This document shows positions 53,268-62,620 of a stretch of 64,000 nucleotides of DNA, piece after piece. Position 1 is the stretch's first letter; every line of letters begins with the position of its first letter. Under the pieces are notes generated by a model. The model worked only from the letters and a program-made list of their open reading frames with translations, did no database searches and was not told the origin of the DNA. The stretch is from Nitrospira sp. (lineage in GTDB: Bacteria; Nitrospirota; Nitrospiria; Nitrospirales; Nitrospiraceae). Position numbers and translations under genes: made by a program. The DNA lies in the NCBI GenBank assembly GCA_030123625.1, contig CP126121.1:3636179-3700178 (forward strand), read 5' to 3'.

Positions 53268-53638
53268 ATTCGTACCCTTCCTTTCTGTATCTCCATCGTG
53301 ATTCATTCACATGGAGGTCGAGGCTTGTGCTCAATCGGATCATGGAATCCATGTTCCACGTTGAACCGTTCTGCGTCGAGGATCCTCCGGCGTTTCTTCA
53401 TGGCAAGTACTAAGCATTTCTTACGCCACACAGGATCTGGACCTTAACCTGTGATATTTCCAGCACCTACACAGATGGACTCATAGCCGGGGCGGCTTGC
53501 CTCTGAATCTGAATGGATTCCGGGTTGAATCAAATTGGATGCGGAAATTTGAGAAAGGACAGTCGATGGGGGTCCGGCAGGTGTTCTGAGACACCGAACG
53601 ACGAGACGAAAACTCTTTGAGGGCTACCGCCTGTTCCT
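53268..53638. other. Leader and spacer upstream of the microproteins
   Basis: These 370 bases separate the frameshifted activator gene from microprotein 3. They contain the promoter-like motif at 53413, the CCGGAGGATCC motif and a potential long leader. Short frames are present but lack protein-like features. Confidence 0.4.
53413..53428 (-). promoter_or_regulatory. Sigma-54-like promoter before microproteins 3 and 2
   Basis: Read on the - strand the sequence is TGGCGTAAGAAATGCT, matching the sigma-54 consensus TGGC-N8-TGC(T/A) with GG and GC exactly 10 bases apart. It lies about 145 bases upstream of microprotein 3. A conserved CCGGAGGATCC motif follows 24 bases downstream (53380-53390). 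A sigma-54 activator gene is adjacent. Confidence 0.55.
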
Positions 53639-55074
53639 TCAGCCCGAGAACGTTGGCGGTTTGCCTGGAATTTGCTTCTGTCGGAGCAATTTGGTCAAGT
53701 AGGTCCGTTGCAGGCCGAGTTCCGCTGCCGCCTTTGTCTGATTCCATCCGTTCCGACGTAAGGCAGCTTCTGGCTATAGGCGTCCATGCTCTGATGATAG
53801 GAGAAAAACAGGAGGTCGCTGTTGGGCTCCTGAGTCACGGGGGACGTGGAAGAAACTGAAGTGGTTAAATCGGGCAATGAAAGGTGTTCCGGTTCGATCC
53901 TGTCGCCCGAGCAGAGGATCAAGGCACGAGTGAGGACGTTCTCCAATTCCCGCACGTTGCCCGGCCAGGGATAGTGTTGCAGCGCTTGGAATGCTTCGTC
54001 GCTGAGGGTCAAGCATTTACACAGGCCGATGTTGCTGGGCCGGTTGAGGAAATGGTCGACGAGGGTGGAAAGATCCTCCATCCGTTCACGCAACGGCGGC
54101 AGGGCGATGGTAATCACGGCAAGGCGAAAGTACAGATCTTCGCGGAACGTGCCTTGACGAATCGCTTGTTTCAGATCTTTGTTCGTGGCGGCGATAAACC
54201 GGACATTGGCTCGTACTTCTTGCGTTCCGCCGACACGATAGAAGGTTCGATCTTGAAGCACCCGCAAGAGATGGCTTTGCATGGTGAGCGGCATGTCGCC
54301 GATCTCGTCAAGAAACAGCGTGCCGCCCTCGGCGATCTCGATCTTGCCGGGCTCCCGCTTGAGGGCTCCGGTGAACGCCCCCTTTTCGTGCCCAAAGAGC
54401 TCGTTCTCCAGGAGGTTCTCAGGGAAGGCGGCGCAATTGACGGCAATAAACGGTTTCGTGGAGCGAGGACTCCACCGATGAATGGCGCGGGCGACCACTT
54501 CTTTCCCCGTCCCCGTTTCGCCGAGCAACAAGACGGTCACGGAGGAAGACGCCGCTTGTCTGGCCACAGTCAATTGATCGCTCATCTGCTTGCTGGTGGA
54601 GACGATCGGTTCGAACTGATCATCGACCTCCTTGCGAAGCGTCTCGACGTGGCGATGGAGGGCGACGGTGGCCAAGGCCTTGTTGATGACGACGGTGAGG
54701 TGGTCGGCGGTGAACGGCTTCGGCACAAAATCGAAGGCGCCCAGTTGCATGGCCTGGACTGCGAGTTCGATGGTTCCATATGCCGTGAGTATGACAATCA
54801 GCGGGCTGGTGTAAGGAGTTGTCTGGGTTGTCTCCTCGTCTTGAGATCGGCTCGGAGCTGATGCCGTACCGATCTGTTTCAACACCTCAATGCCGCTGAT
54901 ATCCGGAATTTTCAAGTCCAGCAAGACAAGATCCGGCTCCTCTTCCCCGATCAAGCGCAAGGCATCCTTGCCGTTCGTCGCCGTCAAGGGTTCGTGTCCC
55001 ATAAAACTGACACGATTCTGCAGGCCCAGGAGGATATCGGGGTCGTCATCGACAACAAGAATTTTAGCGCGCAT
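53639..55074 (-). pseudogene. NtrC-type sigma-54 response regulator with out-of-frame HTH
   Basis: From the ATG at 55074 (GGGAG upstream) the receiver domain shows Asp53 in LLDLKIPDIS. The AAA+ domain has GETGTGKE, the sigma-54 contact motif GAFTGA (GHEKGAFTGALKREPGK) and an intact Arg finger region. The open frame reads through the linker to AYSQKL and then leaves the family sequence, ending at 53695. The Fis-type helix-turn-helix continues in another frame (RNGWNQTKAAAELGLQRTYL, then TKLLRQKQI) to about 53639. Relative to the family about 7-10 bases seem lost near 53763. Without the HTH it could still activate sigma-54 but not bind DNA specifically. Confidence 0.85.
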
Positions 55075-55144
55075 AGCATGTCTCCCTTTTTCGGATATTC
55101 GGTTCTCCTCACACACGATCTGAAGCGATAAGCTCGTTATCTCG

Positions 55145-57463
55145 TTACATTATCCGACCTGGTTCATCCTGTGACCCGGCCACCGGCAGGGTGAAGTAAA
55201 AGCGAGATCCGGCCTCCGGTCGGCTTTCCACCCAAATCCGGCCCTGGTGCATAGTCACCAATGTCTTGGTGATGCACAGTCCAAGTTGAGCGCCTTGTGA
55301 TGTCGGCATGGCCGAGGGCACTCTCGAAAACTCCTCAAAAATGTTTGGGAGATGGGACGGATCGATCCCGCATCCGGTATCGGCGACGCAGGCTTGGACG
55401 AACCCAGGTGGTGATTCGCGAAACTCCACCGTGATGTGTCCACCAGGCGCTGTGAACTTGATTGCGTTCCCAAGGAGATTCACCAGAATCTGCTCCAACT
55501 TGTCGCGGTCGCCATGCACGAGCGGAAGCGACTCGATCGCGGCGATGCTGAGTGATACATTCTTCTCTGCAGCGATCGTCTGTAGGCTGTCCACGGCGAT
55601 TGTCGCAATCCGGCAGATGCAGACCTCTTCCATGCGGAGTTCGACTTTCTTGGTATCAAGACGCGACCAATCGAGCAGTTGGACGATGATTCTTCCAAGC
55701 CTGGAAACGTTATGTTTAATACGGGTGAGATAGGTGTGTTGCAGGTCGGTCAGGGGACCAGTGACGCCGTCGAGCATGTTTTCAGTAAAACTCCGAATCG
55801 CCGTCATGGGAGTCCGCAATTCGTGCGAGACGACGGAGAGAAACGTCGACCGTCGTTGGTCATGCTCTTGAAGTCGTGCGTTGGCTTGAGACAGTTCATC
55901 GGTACGCTGCACGATGCGCTCCTCGAGGTGCTGGGTCAGCTCGGCCAGATCAGAGTACGCCTTGGCATTGTCGATGGCCGCCGCAACGTGACCGGCAATC
56001 GTCAGGAGAATATGAAGATCATCTGTGCTACATCTCAGGGAACCTCGATCACCCGCTAAGTATCCCAGGATCTTGCCATGACTCTGGAGCGGCGCTGCGA
56101 CGAACGACTGTATCCCAGAATGGCGTACCAGCTCTAGCAATGGGGGGTAGAAGCGGTGGCTAAGTGTTTCGACATCATGGATCAAGACTGGTTTGCCGTG
56201 AAGGAGGAGTTCGGCTGTGATACCGCCGTTATTTTCGATGGGCACCTGAAGGCGCTGAACGGCCTGCTCAATTTCCGGTAATACTCCAATGATTCTGGCA
56301 ATGAAGGCGGAGTCCTGTCCTGGGGAATGAAGGACGACCATCATTTTCGAAAAGCCAAGATTTTCAACCATTAATTGGAGGACCGTATCGAGGAGCTGAT
56401 TCATGTCGAGCACGCTGGCGCTTGCGATCGCGGTGCTGGCCTGATGCACCGTGGTCAATTGCCTGATCTGCCGCCTGATTGTGTCGAGATTCTCGGTGAT
56501 CGCCTGGTTTCGATCGTGCAGGGACTGAGTCATCACATTGAACACCTGTGTTAACTGACCGACTTCGTCACTGGTGGTCACCACAAGCGGAATCGGTGCA
56601 TCGTTTCCCTTTGCGATTTGCCTGGCGGCGGAAGCCAGGCGTCGGAGCGGAATCGTAATGCGGGAAGTCAACAGAAGAGTGCTCAGGATGCCTGCCGCGA
56701 TGATGAGTGTCGTGAGGAACGCCACGTTTCGCACGATCTCCAACAAGATTTTTTTGGCTTGCGCATCCGTGATTCCAATCCGCACCAGGCCGACGATCGG
56801 AGAACTGTTCGTCGGCAGAGGGAAACTTCTCTCTTCCAATTCGACCGAAAGTTGCGGCAGGTCAACCTCTACCGAAGATTCACGGAGGACGGGCATGGCG
56901 AAGTCGTACAGAGTTTCATTCCCCATGAGAAAGGAGAGGAGCCAGTTCGACGAGTCGTCTTGAGGAATGAGAATCTGCTCTGAGGAAAACACGAGCTTGG
57001 TCATGAGCGGAGCAGTCAGCGGAGCTTGCAGCAGTGTTTCTGAAATTCGATCATTGGGAAAGATCGGCTGCAAGGTTGAATGAGGAGATCGATTGGACGG
57101 CTTCCGTGTTCGTTTGCTCTGCTGGTTCAGAATGCGACCATCGGAAGAGGCGATCACCACATAGACGACGTGATCGATGGCCATGAGGCTTTGCACGAAT
57201 TGATCGAGGGTGAGGCGATCTTCAAGCACGACGCCCGCAATGCGAAAATGGTCGTTTCGCACGGTGTTGGCCAATAAGATGGTTCCGACTTCTTTCAGGT
57301 TATCGGTCATGGCCCGGCGTCTTGTTTCGATGAAATACCAGCTCAAGGACGAACAGGCCATCACGAGAATGAGGCTGAACAAGATCACGAACTTCACGCG
57401 AAGTCCGAAGAACCGAGCCGCCGGCGGTAGTCCCTGATCCTGTCTTTCGTTCGCCACGTCCAC
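55145..57463 (-). CDS. Sensor histidine kinase (HAMP-GAF-HisKA-HATPase)
   Basis: This 772-residue protein has a first membrane helix (VKFVILFSLILVMACSSLSW), a large periplasmic sensor of about 200 residues, a second helix near 255-275, HAMP, a GAF domain (residues about 350-510), HisKA with SVVSHELRTPMTAI, and an ATPase domain with NLLGNAIKF, DTGCGI and LGLCITKTLV. It should phosphorylate the response regulator encoded 28 bases downstream. The substrate-binding protein encoded just upstream could present the signal. All catalytic motifs are intact. Confidence 0.92.
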   Translation of the reverse strand: MDVANERQDQGLPPAARFFGLRVKFVILFSLILVMACSSLSWYFIETRRRAMTDNLKEVGTILLANTVRNDHFRIAGVVLEDRLTLDQFVQSLMAIDHVVYVVIASSDGRILNQQSKRTRKPSNRSPHSTLQPIFPNDRISETLLQAPLTAPLMTKLVFSSEQILIPQDDSSNWLLSFLMGNETLYDFAMPVLRESSVEVDLPQLSVELEERSFPLPTNSSPIVGLVRIGITDAQAKKILLEIVRNVAFLTTLIIAAGILSTLLLTSRITIPLRRLASAARQIAKGNDAPIPLVVTTSDEVGQLTQVFNVMTQSLHDRNQAITENLDTIRRQIRQLTTVHQASTAIASASVLDMNQLLDTVLQLMVENLGFSKMMVVLHSPGQDSAFIARIIGVLPEIEQAVQRLQVPIENNGGITAELLLHGKPVLIHDVETLSHRFYPPLLELVRHSGIQSFVAAPLQSHGKILGYLAGDRGSLRCSTDDLHILLTIAGHVAAAIDNAKAYSDLAELTQHLEERIVQRTDELSQANARLQEHDQRRSTFLSVVSHELRTPMTAIRSFTENMLDGVTGPLTDLQHTYLTRIKHNVSRLGRIIVQLLDWSRLDTKKVELRMEEVCICRIATIAVDSLQTIAAEKNVSLSIAAIESLPLVHGDRDKLEQILVNLLGNAIKFTAPGGHITVEFRESPPGFVQACVADTGCGIDPSHLPNIFEEFSRVPSAMPTSQGAQLGLCITKTLVTMHQGRIWVESRPEAGSRFYFTLPVAGSQDEPGRIM

Positions 57464-57469
57464 GGCCTC

Positions 57470-58429
57470 TCAATAGGTCTCGTCGATCAGGTTGTCGAGC
57501 TCTTTAGAGATCGTGACCCCCAAATACCGCGCAGTCTTTTGGTTGAGGGTGATTCTGATCCGCTGAACCGAGACAGGCTTAAGCCGAGATGGTTGTTCGC
57601 CGTTCAAAATACGCCTCGCGAGCACGCCGGCCTCCCGGCCCACTTCACTGTAATCAATCGACATGCTGAGCAGCGCCCCGAGGCGCGTAAACTCGGATGA
57701 AAAGCCGACGACGGGGACCTGTTTGGCCACCGCCGATTCGAGGATAAAGCGGATCGACTCGTCCGTCAGCACGGTCGAGTCCGGAATGAGCCATAAGACT
57801 TCCGATTCGGACAAGAGCGCCCGTAGTTGCTGCGGAACGTCCTTCTCGTTCTCGACCGGAAATCCCTGCAATTGAAATTCATAGGCGGAAGCTCGAGATT
57901 CCGCCTCTTTCAGCTTGGGCGCAGTTTTGTCGGGATCGTACATCATACCGATCCGGCGCAGGGTGGGCAGGAACGTGCGCATGATCTTGAACTGACGGTC
58001 CGTCGGAATTTCCAGCAGGACGCCGGTCATATTGTCAGCGTTGAGGCGATGTTTCAAGGGGTCGAGGATCATCATGTAGAGAACCGGGACATCCACGATC
58101 TCCAACTTGGCCGCCAGTGCCGCTTTAAGGCCGACAGCGACCACGAGGGCGGAGTCGGAGGCGCGGATTTTTCTGGCGAGTTGCCTTCCCCGCTCGAGAT
58201 CGCCGCGCAGGTCGTATTCGATATAGGTGGCCCCGCTGGGCGCCGTCGTTTTGAAGCCTTCAACCGCTTCCGTGTAAGCTTTGAGGTCGGACGATTTGAG
58301 AACGGCAATCTCCATGCCGGCCGCCTGTGTGCGGCCAGAGAGCAAGCACGAAAGTGCGATGAGCGCGACAAACGTCGACCAGGCGCGAGCAAAGCGCTTC
58401 CATGTCTTTTCCTGGCCTCCTACAGTCAT
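57470..58429 (-). CDS. ABC-type substrate-binding protein (TrpX/COG2984-like)
   Basis: From the ATG at 58429 the product has 319 residues. A signal peptide (STFVALIALSCLLSGRTQA) leads a two-lobed periplasmic binding protein: MEIAVLKSSDLKAYTEAVEG, then VVAVGLKAALAAKLEIVDVP and GVLLEIPTDRQFKIMRTFLP. No ABC permease or ATPase is adjacent. With the histidine kinase immediately after it (6 bases), it may act as a periplasmic sensor, as in similar orphan cassettes. The start at 58516 overlaps the TonB fragment and is less likely. Confidence 0.88.
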   Translation of the reverse strand: MTVGGQEKTWKRFARAWSTFVALIALSCLLSGRTQAAGMEIAVLKSSDLKAYTEAVEGFKTTAPSGATYIEYDLRGDLERGRQLARKIRASDSALVVAVGLKAALAAKLEIVDVPVLYMMILDPLKHRLNADNMTGVLLEIPTDRQFKIMRTFLPTLRRIGMMYDPDKTAPKLKEAESRASAYEFQLQGFPVENEKDVPQQLRALLSESEVLWLIPDSTVLTDESIRFILESAVAKQVPVVGFSSEFTRLGALLSMSIDYSEVGREAGVLARRILNGEQPSRLKPVSVQRIRITLNQKTARYLGVTISKELDNLIDETY

Positions 58430-58493
58430 AGCATCATGAATGATGTTCGAGCAGAGCGCAGGGACTCCGTAATTTACTATAATGTTAGTGTAG

Positions 58494-58955
58494 CTAAGTA
58501 AAATGCATGCTAGCACATTTTCCCGACTGCACTAATATCGCACCATTAACCAACCCATAACGCCCATCGACCATTACCAGCAATTTGTTGGCATTTAATT
58601 GATTGTCTCCTCGAATGCTGACGTTGAAGTCGGCGCCGGTGACCTGCATGACCTCGATACCCGGCACACGAGGCAAGATCGTCGGGAGGTCTGTGGCGCC
58701 GGAATGGCGAATATCTTCGTCAGTGATCACATAAACGTTCGATGGAGACTGGGAAATCGGTTGCTCGTAGCGTGAGGCGATGCTGACCGTTTCTTCTTCT
58801 TTGAGCAGTTGGAGTTCGTCAGGGATGCCTTGGTCGGGTGGTGTGTCCCATGCATTCTTTTGATCTTCTGTCCGAGCAACAGAGGGATTCATCAAAAAGA
58901 CAACGACGACGAAGGAAAGACACGCAAGAGTGAGATTTTGCCGATGTCGGGCCAT
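58494..58955 (-). pseudogene. Truncated TonB-dependent receptor (plug only)
   Basis: From the ATG at 58955 the frame has a signal peptide (LACLSFVVVVFLMNPSVARTE), a TonB-box-like segment and the start of a plug domain (SNVYVITDEDIRHSGATDLP, TILPRVPGIEVMQVTGADFN, VSIRGDNQLNANKLLVMVDG). It ends soon after DGRYGLVNGAILV, where a full receptor continues for another 500 residues of barrel. No barrel is found downstream. It is a remnant, or a free plug if selected. Confidence 0.8.
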
Positions 58956-59586
58956 GTGCGTCCTATTGGTAAAGCTGCACAAGCGATAACAATGCCCTTC
59001 ATGTACCGTGCAAAAAGCGCATCATTCCATGGATCGGCACGTGAGAGCTTCGGCGCCAAGAGGCTGCCATCTGCCTCATGTGGTGACGATCGTAGAAGGT
59101 TAGGAACAAAAGAAAAAAACGAGGATCTCCCCGAGGCAGTTTCTCGACTTTACGGAACTCTAATCCGGCCGTGAACCGGCTGCCCTTAGCTTGCTCCCTT
59201 TCGGTCGTGGTACCTTCGATCAAGTCCCGATCAACCGAGAAAGGCTGAATTGCTGGCCCAGGAAATGAGATGAATTATCTCCAAGAGTAATGTTGACATC
59301 GTCAGTTCTTAAATCGTTTGAACTCTTCTCCAAGGTGCCCATTATGTGAGCAACATTTCACGCTTTGGGCCTTTAAGGGCTAGACCAATCCCTTCCAAAA
59401 GGCGAGGACGATCATCGCCTAAGTTGCCATAGTCCTTGTTGCACAGATGTGCGTGAGCCGACGTCAATAGAGTGCTCTAATCAACGCAAGGCAATGCACA
59501 TGCCATCCATAGGTTTACTGCCAGGGGGAGTAAACCTATAAAATTTCAAATTGTTAGAGGTATGTGTTTGTATTGAGAAATCAGAA
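58956..59586. other. Intergenic region with a perfect hairpin
   Basis: About 630 bases without a convincing gene. The outstanding feature is the inverted repeat at 59509-59539 (separate entry). AT-rich sequence on its right side fits a promoter or a terminator tail. GC content is visibly lower than in the flanking housekeeping regions. Confidence 0.4.
59509..59539. terminator. Perfect 11-bp inverted repeat, loop GCCAGGGGG
   Basis: ATAGGTTTACT and AGTAAACCTAT pair perfectly around a 9-base loop. AAAATTT follows. It could be a terminator for transcripts from either side or a protein-binding operator. It lies about 280 bases from the end of the YcaO-TfuA cassette. Confidence 0.6.
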
Positions 59587-59814
59587 ATGCAACTTGAGGT
59601 GAATCAAAAAGGATTCTTTACTGAATCTAATTTGATTACATGGCCCGGAAAGGCTAAATCTGTTTCTAGGGAAGGGCGGGCGCGACGATTACTTCAGCTT
59701 GACTCGACCGAATACTTCCTTTTTGTTGTCAAGTCACACCATCATGAGCCTACTAGGGGTCCGGGAAGGTGGACAAGAACCCTTTCAAGGTTAACTATCA
59801 TCCCTGATGCATAG
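59587..59814 (+). CDS. Unclear small open frame convergent to the amine oxidase
   Basis: Seventy-five codons from ATG 59587 (QLEVNQKGFFTESNLITWPG, RRLLQLDSTEYFLFVVKSHH) or 87 from TTG 59551. The tail is Arg/Gly/Pro-rich (TRGPGRWTRTL). No ribosome-binding site is strong. It could be a degraded gene or a substrate peptide of the neighbouring cassette, but it has no Cys or Ser/Thr-rich core. Confidence 0.25.
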   Translation: MQLEVNQKGFFTESNLITWPGKAKSVSREGRARRLLQLDSTEYFLFVVKSHHHEPTRGPGRWTRTLSRLTIIPDA

Positions 59815-59819
59815 TATGA

Positions 59820-61220
59820 CTACTTCGTGTTTGTGACTCGTTGATCGATTGTCGGGTCGATTTCACACGCTGCACGATGGCCGGATTCGATAGCGCCTTC
59901 AATCCATCCTGGTCGCGAAGAGGCATGATCTCCAGCAAAGTGCACTCTACCTTCCGGACGTGAGATCAAATCTAATTTGAATCGAAACATCTCCTTTGGC
60001 TTGCAAAACGGGTACGCTCCTCGTGCCCACGGATCTTCATCCCAACAATAATCAGCACCTCGCTCATAATACTTTACGATGTCTGGATGGGCTAGTTGTG
60101 CTTGTCCAAGAACAAAAGCAGCCCTGTCAGCTTTCCCTAACCCTGCGACGATCTGAGCCTGATCCCCGGATATATAAGAGTCCAGTATTTGCCGTCCCCC
60201 GCGGTGGAGGATAGTAGTGTTCAGAAGATTCTGAATCGGAAGATCCGTAAACGTAACGAGATCTTCAGGCCAAGCACGCGTGCTACATTGCAGATAGACT
60301 CTTGCAACTGATGCATAGGTCAATTGTTCAATCGCCTGACGCTTTTCTGGCGAGAAGTCAGGTTTTGTTTTTATCTTCCTGAGAAGCGAGAATGGAAGCG
60401 CACAAATGACCCTGGATGTGGTCAAGGTGCCTTGTTGTCCATTTTGAAGATACGTTACTTTCACGGAATTGGCGCTTTGCTGGATCTTCACGACAGGAGA
60501 CCGATAACGAACTTTTCCAGCGAGGCGCTTAGCAAATTCCTTAGGAAGTCTGTCCATCCCTCCACGGATTGTGTACAGATATTTTTGAGTAGGAAATCCG
60601 ATAACCAATTGCCGGAGCATCCACAAGGCTGATACTCTATTAAGGTTCTCTTGAGAACCCCACCAGAGAGTAGGACGAATCAAATCAATCGCGCCATGGG
60701 ACGGTGGGTGTGGCTGATTCAGCAGGAGCTGTATGAAACTCATATTATCGTACTTTTTGAGTGTTGGGCCAGGCCAGTCTGGAGCTGTAGGATCTCCGAT
60801 CTCCTTTAGGGCTGGCCCCACGTACTTGCTAATAATGCCATTGATACCTAAATGTTTTTCCTCCTCTGTAAGCGAGAGCGGAATCGGGCTGGGCCAAGGT
60901 TGATTAATCTTCTTGAGCACAGCATGCTGATCCATGCCACGGAAGTAATATCGCTGGCTCTCACCAGGTAGCATATCTGTAGTTAGTTTAAAATGTGTTG
61001 CGTATTCTAATGTTCGCTTATGAAGGTCAGGAATAAACCGCGCCCCGGCTTCCCCCAATAGCCCATGAGAAAACTCCTTTCGCAAGGTTTTGACTCGCCC
61101 TCCAGGGCGGTCCTGTGCTTCTAAGATCAAGACTTTATGCCCTGCACGGCTCAATTCATACGCGCTCACGAGGCCCGCAAGTCCTGCTCCCACTACGATC
61201 ACATCTAAGTCAGCTTTCAT
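59820..61220 (-). CDS. FAD-dependent amine oxidase of the YcaO cassette
   Basis: This 466-residue flavoprotein starts DLDVIVVGAGLAGLVSAYEL, continues with LEAQDRPGGRVKTLR and ends with the C-terminal FAD segment VHFAGDHASSRPGWIEGAIE. These are the marks of the monoamine/L-amino-acid oxidase family. It is 11 bases downstream of the TfuA gene and so likely co-transcribed with it. In RiPP clusters such an enzyme could oxidise a side-chain or terminal amine, or an azoline. The substrate is unknown. The catalytic Lys of the PAO group is not evident to me. Confidence 0.88.
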   Translation of the reverse strand: MKADLDVIVVGAGLAGLVSAYELSRAGHKVLILEAQDRPGGRVKTLRKEFSHGLLGEAGARFIPDLHKRTLEYATHFKLTTDMLPGESQRYYFRGMDQHAVLKKINQPWPSPIPLSLTEEEKHLGINGIISKYVGPALKEIGDPTAPDWPGPTLKKYDNMSFIQLLLNQPHPPSHGAIDLIRPTLWWGSQENLNRVSALWMLRQLVIGFPTQKYLYTIRGGMDRLPKEFAKRLAGKVRYRSPVVKIQQSANSVKVTYLQNGQQGTLTTSRVICALPFSLLRKIKTKPDFSPEKRQAIEQLTYASVARVYLQCSTRAWPEDLVTFTDLPIQNLLNTTILHRGGRQILDSYISGDQAQIVAGLGKADRAAFVLGQAQLAHPDIVKYYERGADYCWDEDPWARGAYPFCKPKEMFRFKLDLISRPEGRVHFAGDHASSRPGWIEGAIESGHRAACEIDPTIDQRVTNTK

Positions 61221-61231
61221 ATGGATTTCCT

Positions 61232-62620
61232 TTAAGCCACTGTTCGATTCGGTCTAGTTATTCCCTTAGTGGTGGTCATGCGTTTTGTATGATGCATGAC
61301 GTAACATCTCTCTCTTCTGACTGCTTCCAAGAAGTCGTTCTTGTCCTGGAATCCTTGGGCTTTGGCATAGAAATCAGGATCGTTCAAAGGTAATTGTGTC
61401 AACCGACTATGAAAGTACCATTCCAGAAGGGCGGTATCATCCATGCCGACATCTTGTTCTGTCGGGTTCTCCAGCCCAAGTTCGCTCAGCACCTGACGTT
61501 TATGAGCAGCGCGCTTTGCAAGATCACGATATTGACCGCTGAGCTTCAGATACCGCGGAAGCAGTCGTTCCGCTCCTTCACGAAGGCGCGCGCGTACTTT
61601 TTCTAACTTCTCTTCTTCATGCATGTACTGAAGAAACTCTTGCTTTTTTAGAGATTGGTCTTTCAGCCATCTGCGAATGTCTGACGCGCTGAATAGCTTC
61701 CGTGATTCTCGAAAAGCAACAGTAGTTTTAAGTATGGCGATATCGGTGCTCTTTTCATCATTGAGAAATAGTTTTTCATGAAGAAGAAGTCTGAGTAAGC
61801 AGTCGTCAGTTGCTCTTGTGTATGAGGGGCCGTCGAGCCTGAGTTCCTCTAGAACAGACCAAGTCAGGATAGATTCTGGTGAGGCTGTCTCCATCCTTAG
61901 TTCGCCGGCTTCATGCGTGAGCTGTTCCCACATGTAAGTATGCTCGAAAGCATAGTCGACTTCCTTAGGATGCGGTTTATTTGCCGTTAGTCTACGTATT
62001 GATCGCAGCATGGCAATGGCATCCTGAAGTTTCTGATCTACACGTCCCTTGGGTAACCAGTGTTCAAGGTTTGCGAGATCTTTCGTGGGCAAGCCTTCCG
62101 CACGCCCACGGGCGAGAACAGCATGGTAGGTTCGCTCGGGATAGAATAGTTGCTTGGCTATTCGTTCCAGTGTAGAGCGGGTCGTGGAACGAATGATGCT
62201 CTGGCGTTCAGCCTTTTCGAGTGTGTATCGGATATTCACCATGGCATCAGATGACGGAACATAGTCCTTACTATGTGTCACCGCTACTTCATCATCGTCC
62301 TCAAGCTCGCCATCACGAAACGCTTCATAAATTTTTCCAACGCCTTTCATCCCAAAAGCGTCCAACTCAGCCGCACGGAGCGCTCCCATACTCGCAGCTC
62401 CGAAAACATGGATGCCTTGAGCCATGGCCCAGAGAATTTCTTTGTGCCAAACTGCGGGAACTCGGTCAAAGTAGCCATCGATAATTCCGATGGCGAACGG
62501 TTTGAATGCAGCAACCCGATAGACATCTCCTTGAGAAACTGGTGGCAGATACGTGGCAGTCAGCTCTGATCGTGCCCTTTCAGGGCGAATGGTGGGGCCG
62601 GCAAAGACGTAGACACTCAT
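61232..62620 (-). CDS. TfuA-domain protein with long C-terminal extension
   Basis: This 462-residue protein begins with a TfuA core: SVYVFAGPTI, VYRVAAFKPFAIGIIDGYFD, WHKEILWAMAQGIHVFGAAS and MGALRAAELDAFGMKGVGKI. TfuA proteins partner YcaO enzymes to install thioamides, supplying sulfur in ways still debated. The 300-residue extension is helical and lacks obvious domains (LRRLLHE-like and KLSGQYRDLAKRAAHKRQVL). It overlaps the YcaO stop by 4 bases (ATGA). The combined length is greater than that of many TfuA proteins. Confidence 0.88.
   Translation of the reverse strand: MSVYVFAGPTIRPERARSELTATYLPPVSQGDVYRVAAFKPFAIGIIDGYFDRVPAVWHKEILWAMAQGIHVFGAASMGALRAAELDAFGMKGVGKIYEAFRDGELEDDDEVAVTHSKDYVPSSDAMVNIRYTLEKAERQSIIRSTTRSTLERIAKQLFYPERTYHAVLARGRAEGLPTKDLANLEHWLPKGRVDQKLQDAIAMLRSIRRLTANKPHPKEVDYAFEHTYMWEQLTHEAGELRMETASPESILTWSVLEELRLDGPSYTRATDDCLLRLLLHEKLFLNDEKSTDIAILKTTVAFRESRKLFSASDIRRWLKDQSLKKQEFLQYMHEEEKLEKVRARLREGAERLLPRYLKLSGQYRDLAKRAAHKRQVLSELGLENPTEQDVGMDDTALLEWYFHSRLTQLPLNDPDFYAKAQGFQDKNDFLEAVRRERCYVMHHTKRMTTTKGITRPNRTVA

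Noticed and set aside
53884-54861. 325-codon + strand frame opposite the sigma-54 regulator
   Set aside because: Antisense shadow of the AAA+ domain.
59587-59814. Small frame as precursor peptide of the YcaO cassette
   Set aside because: Opposite strand, no core-like region or leader motif; kept only as a low-confidence frame.
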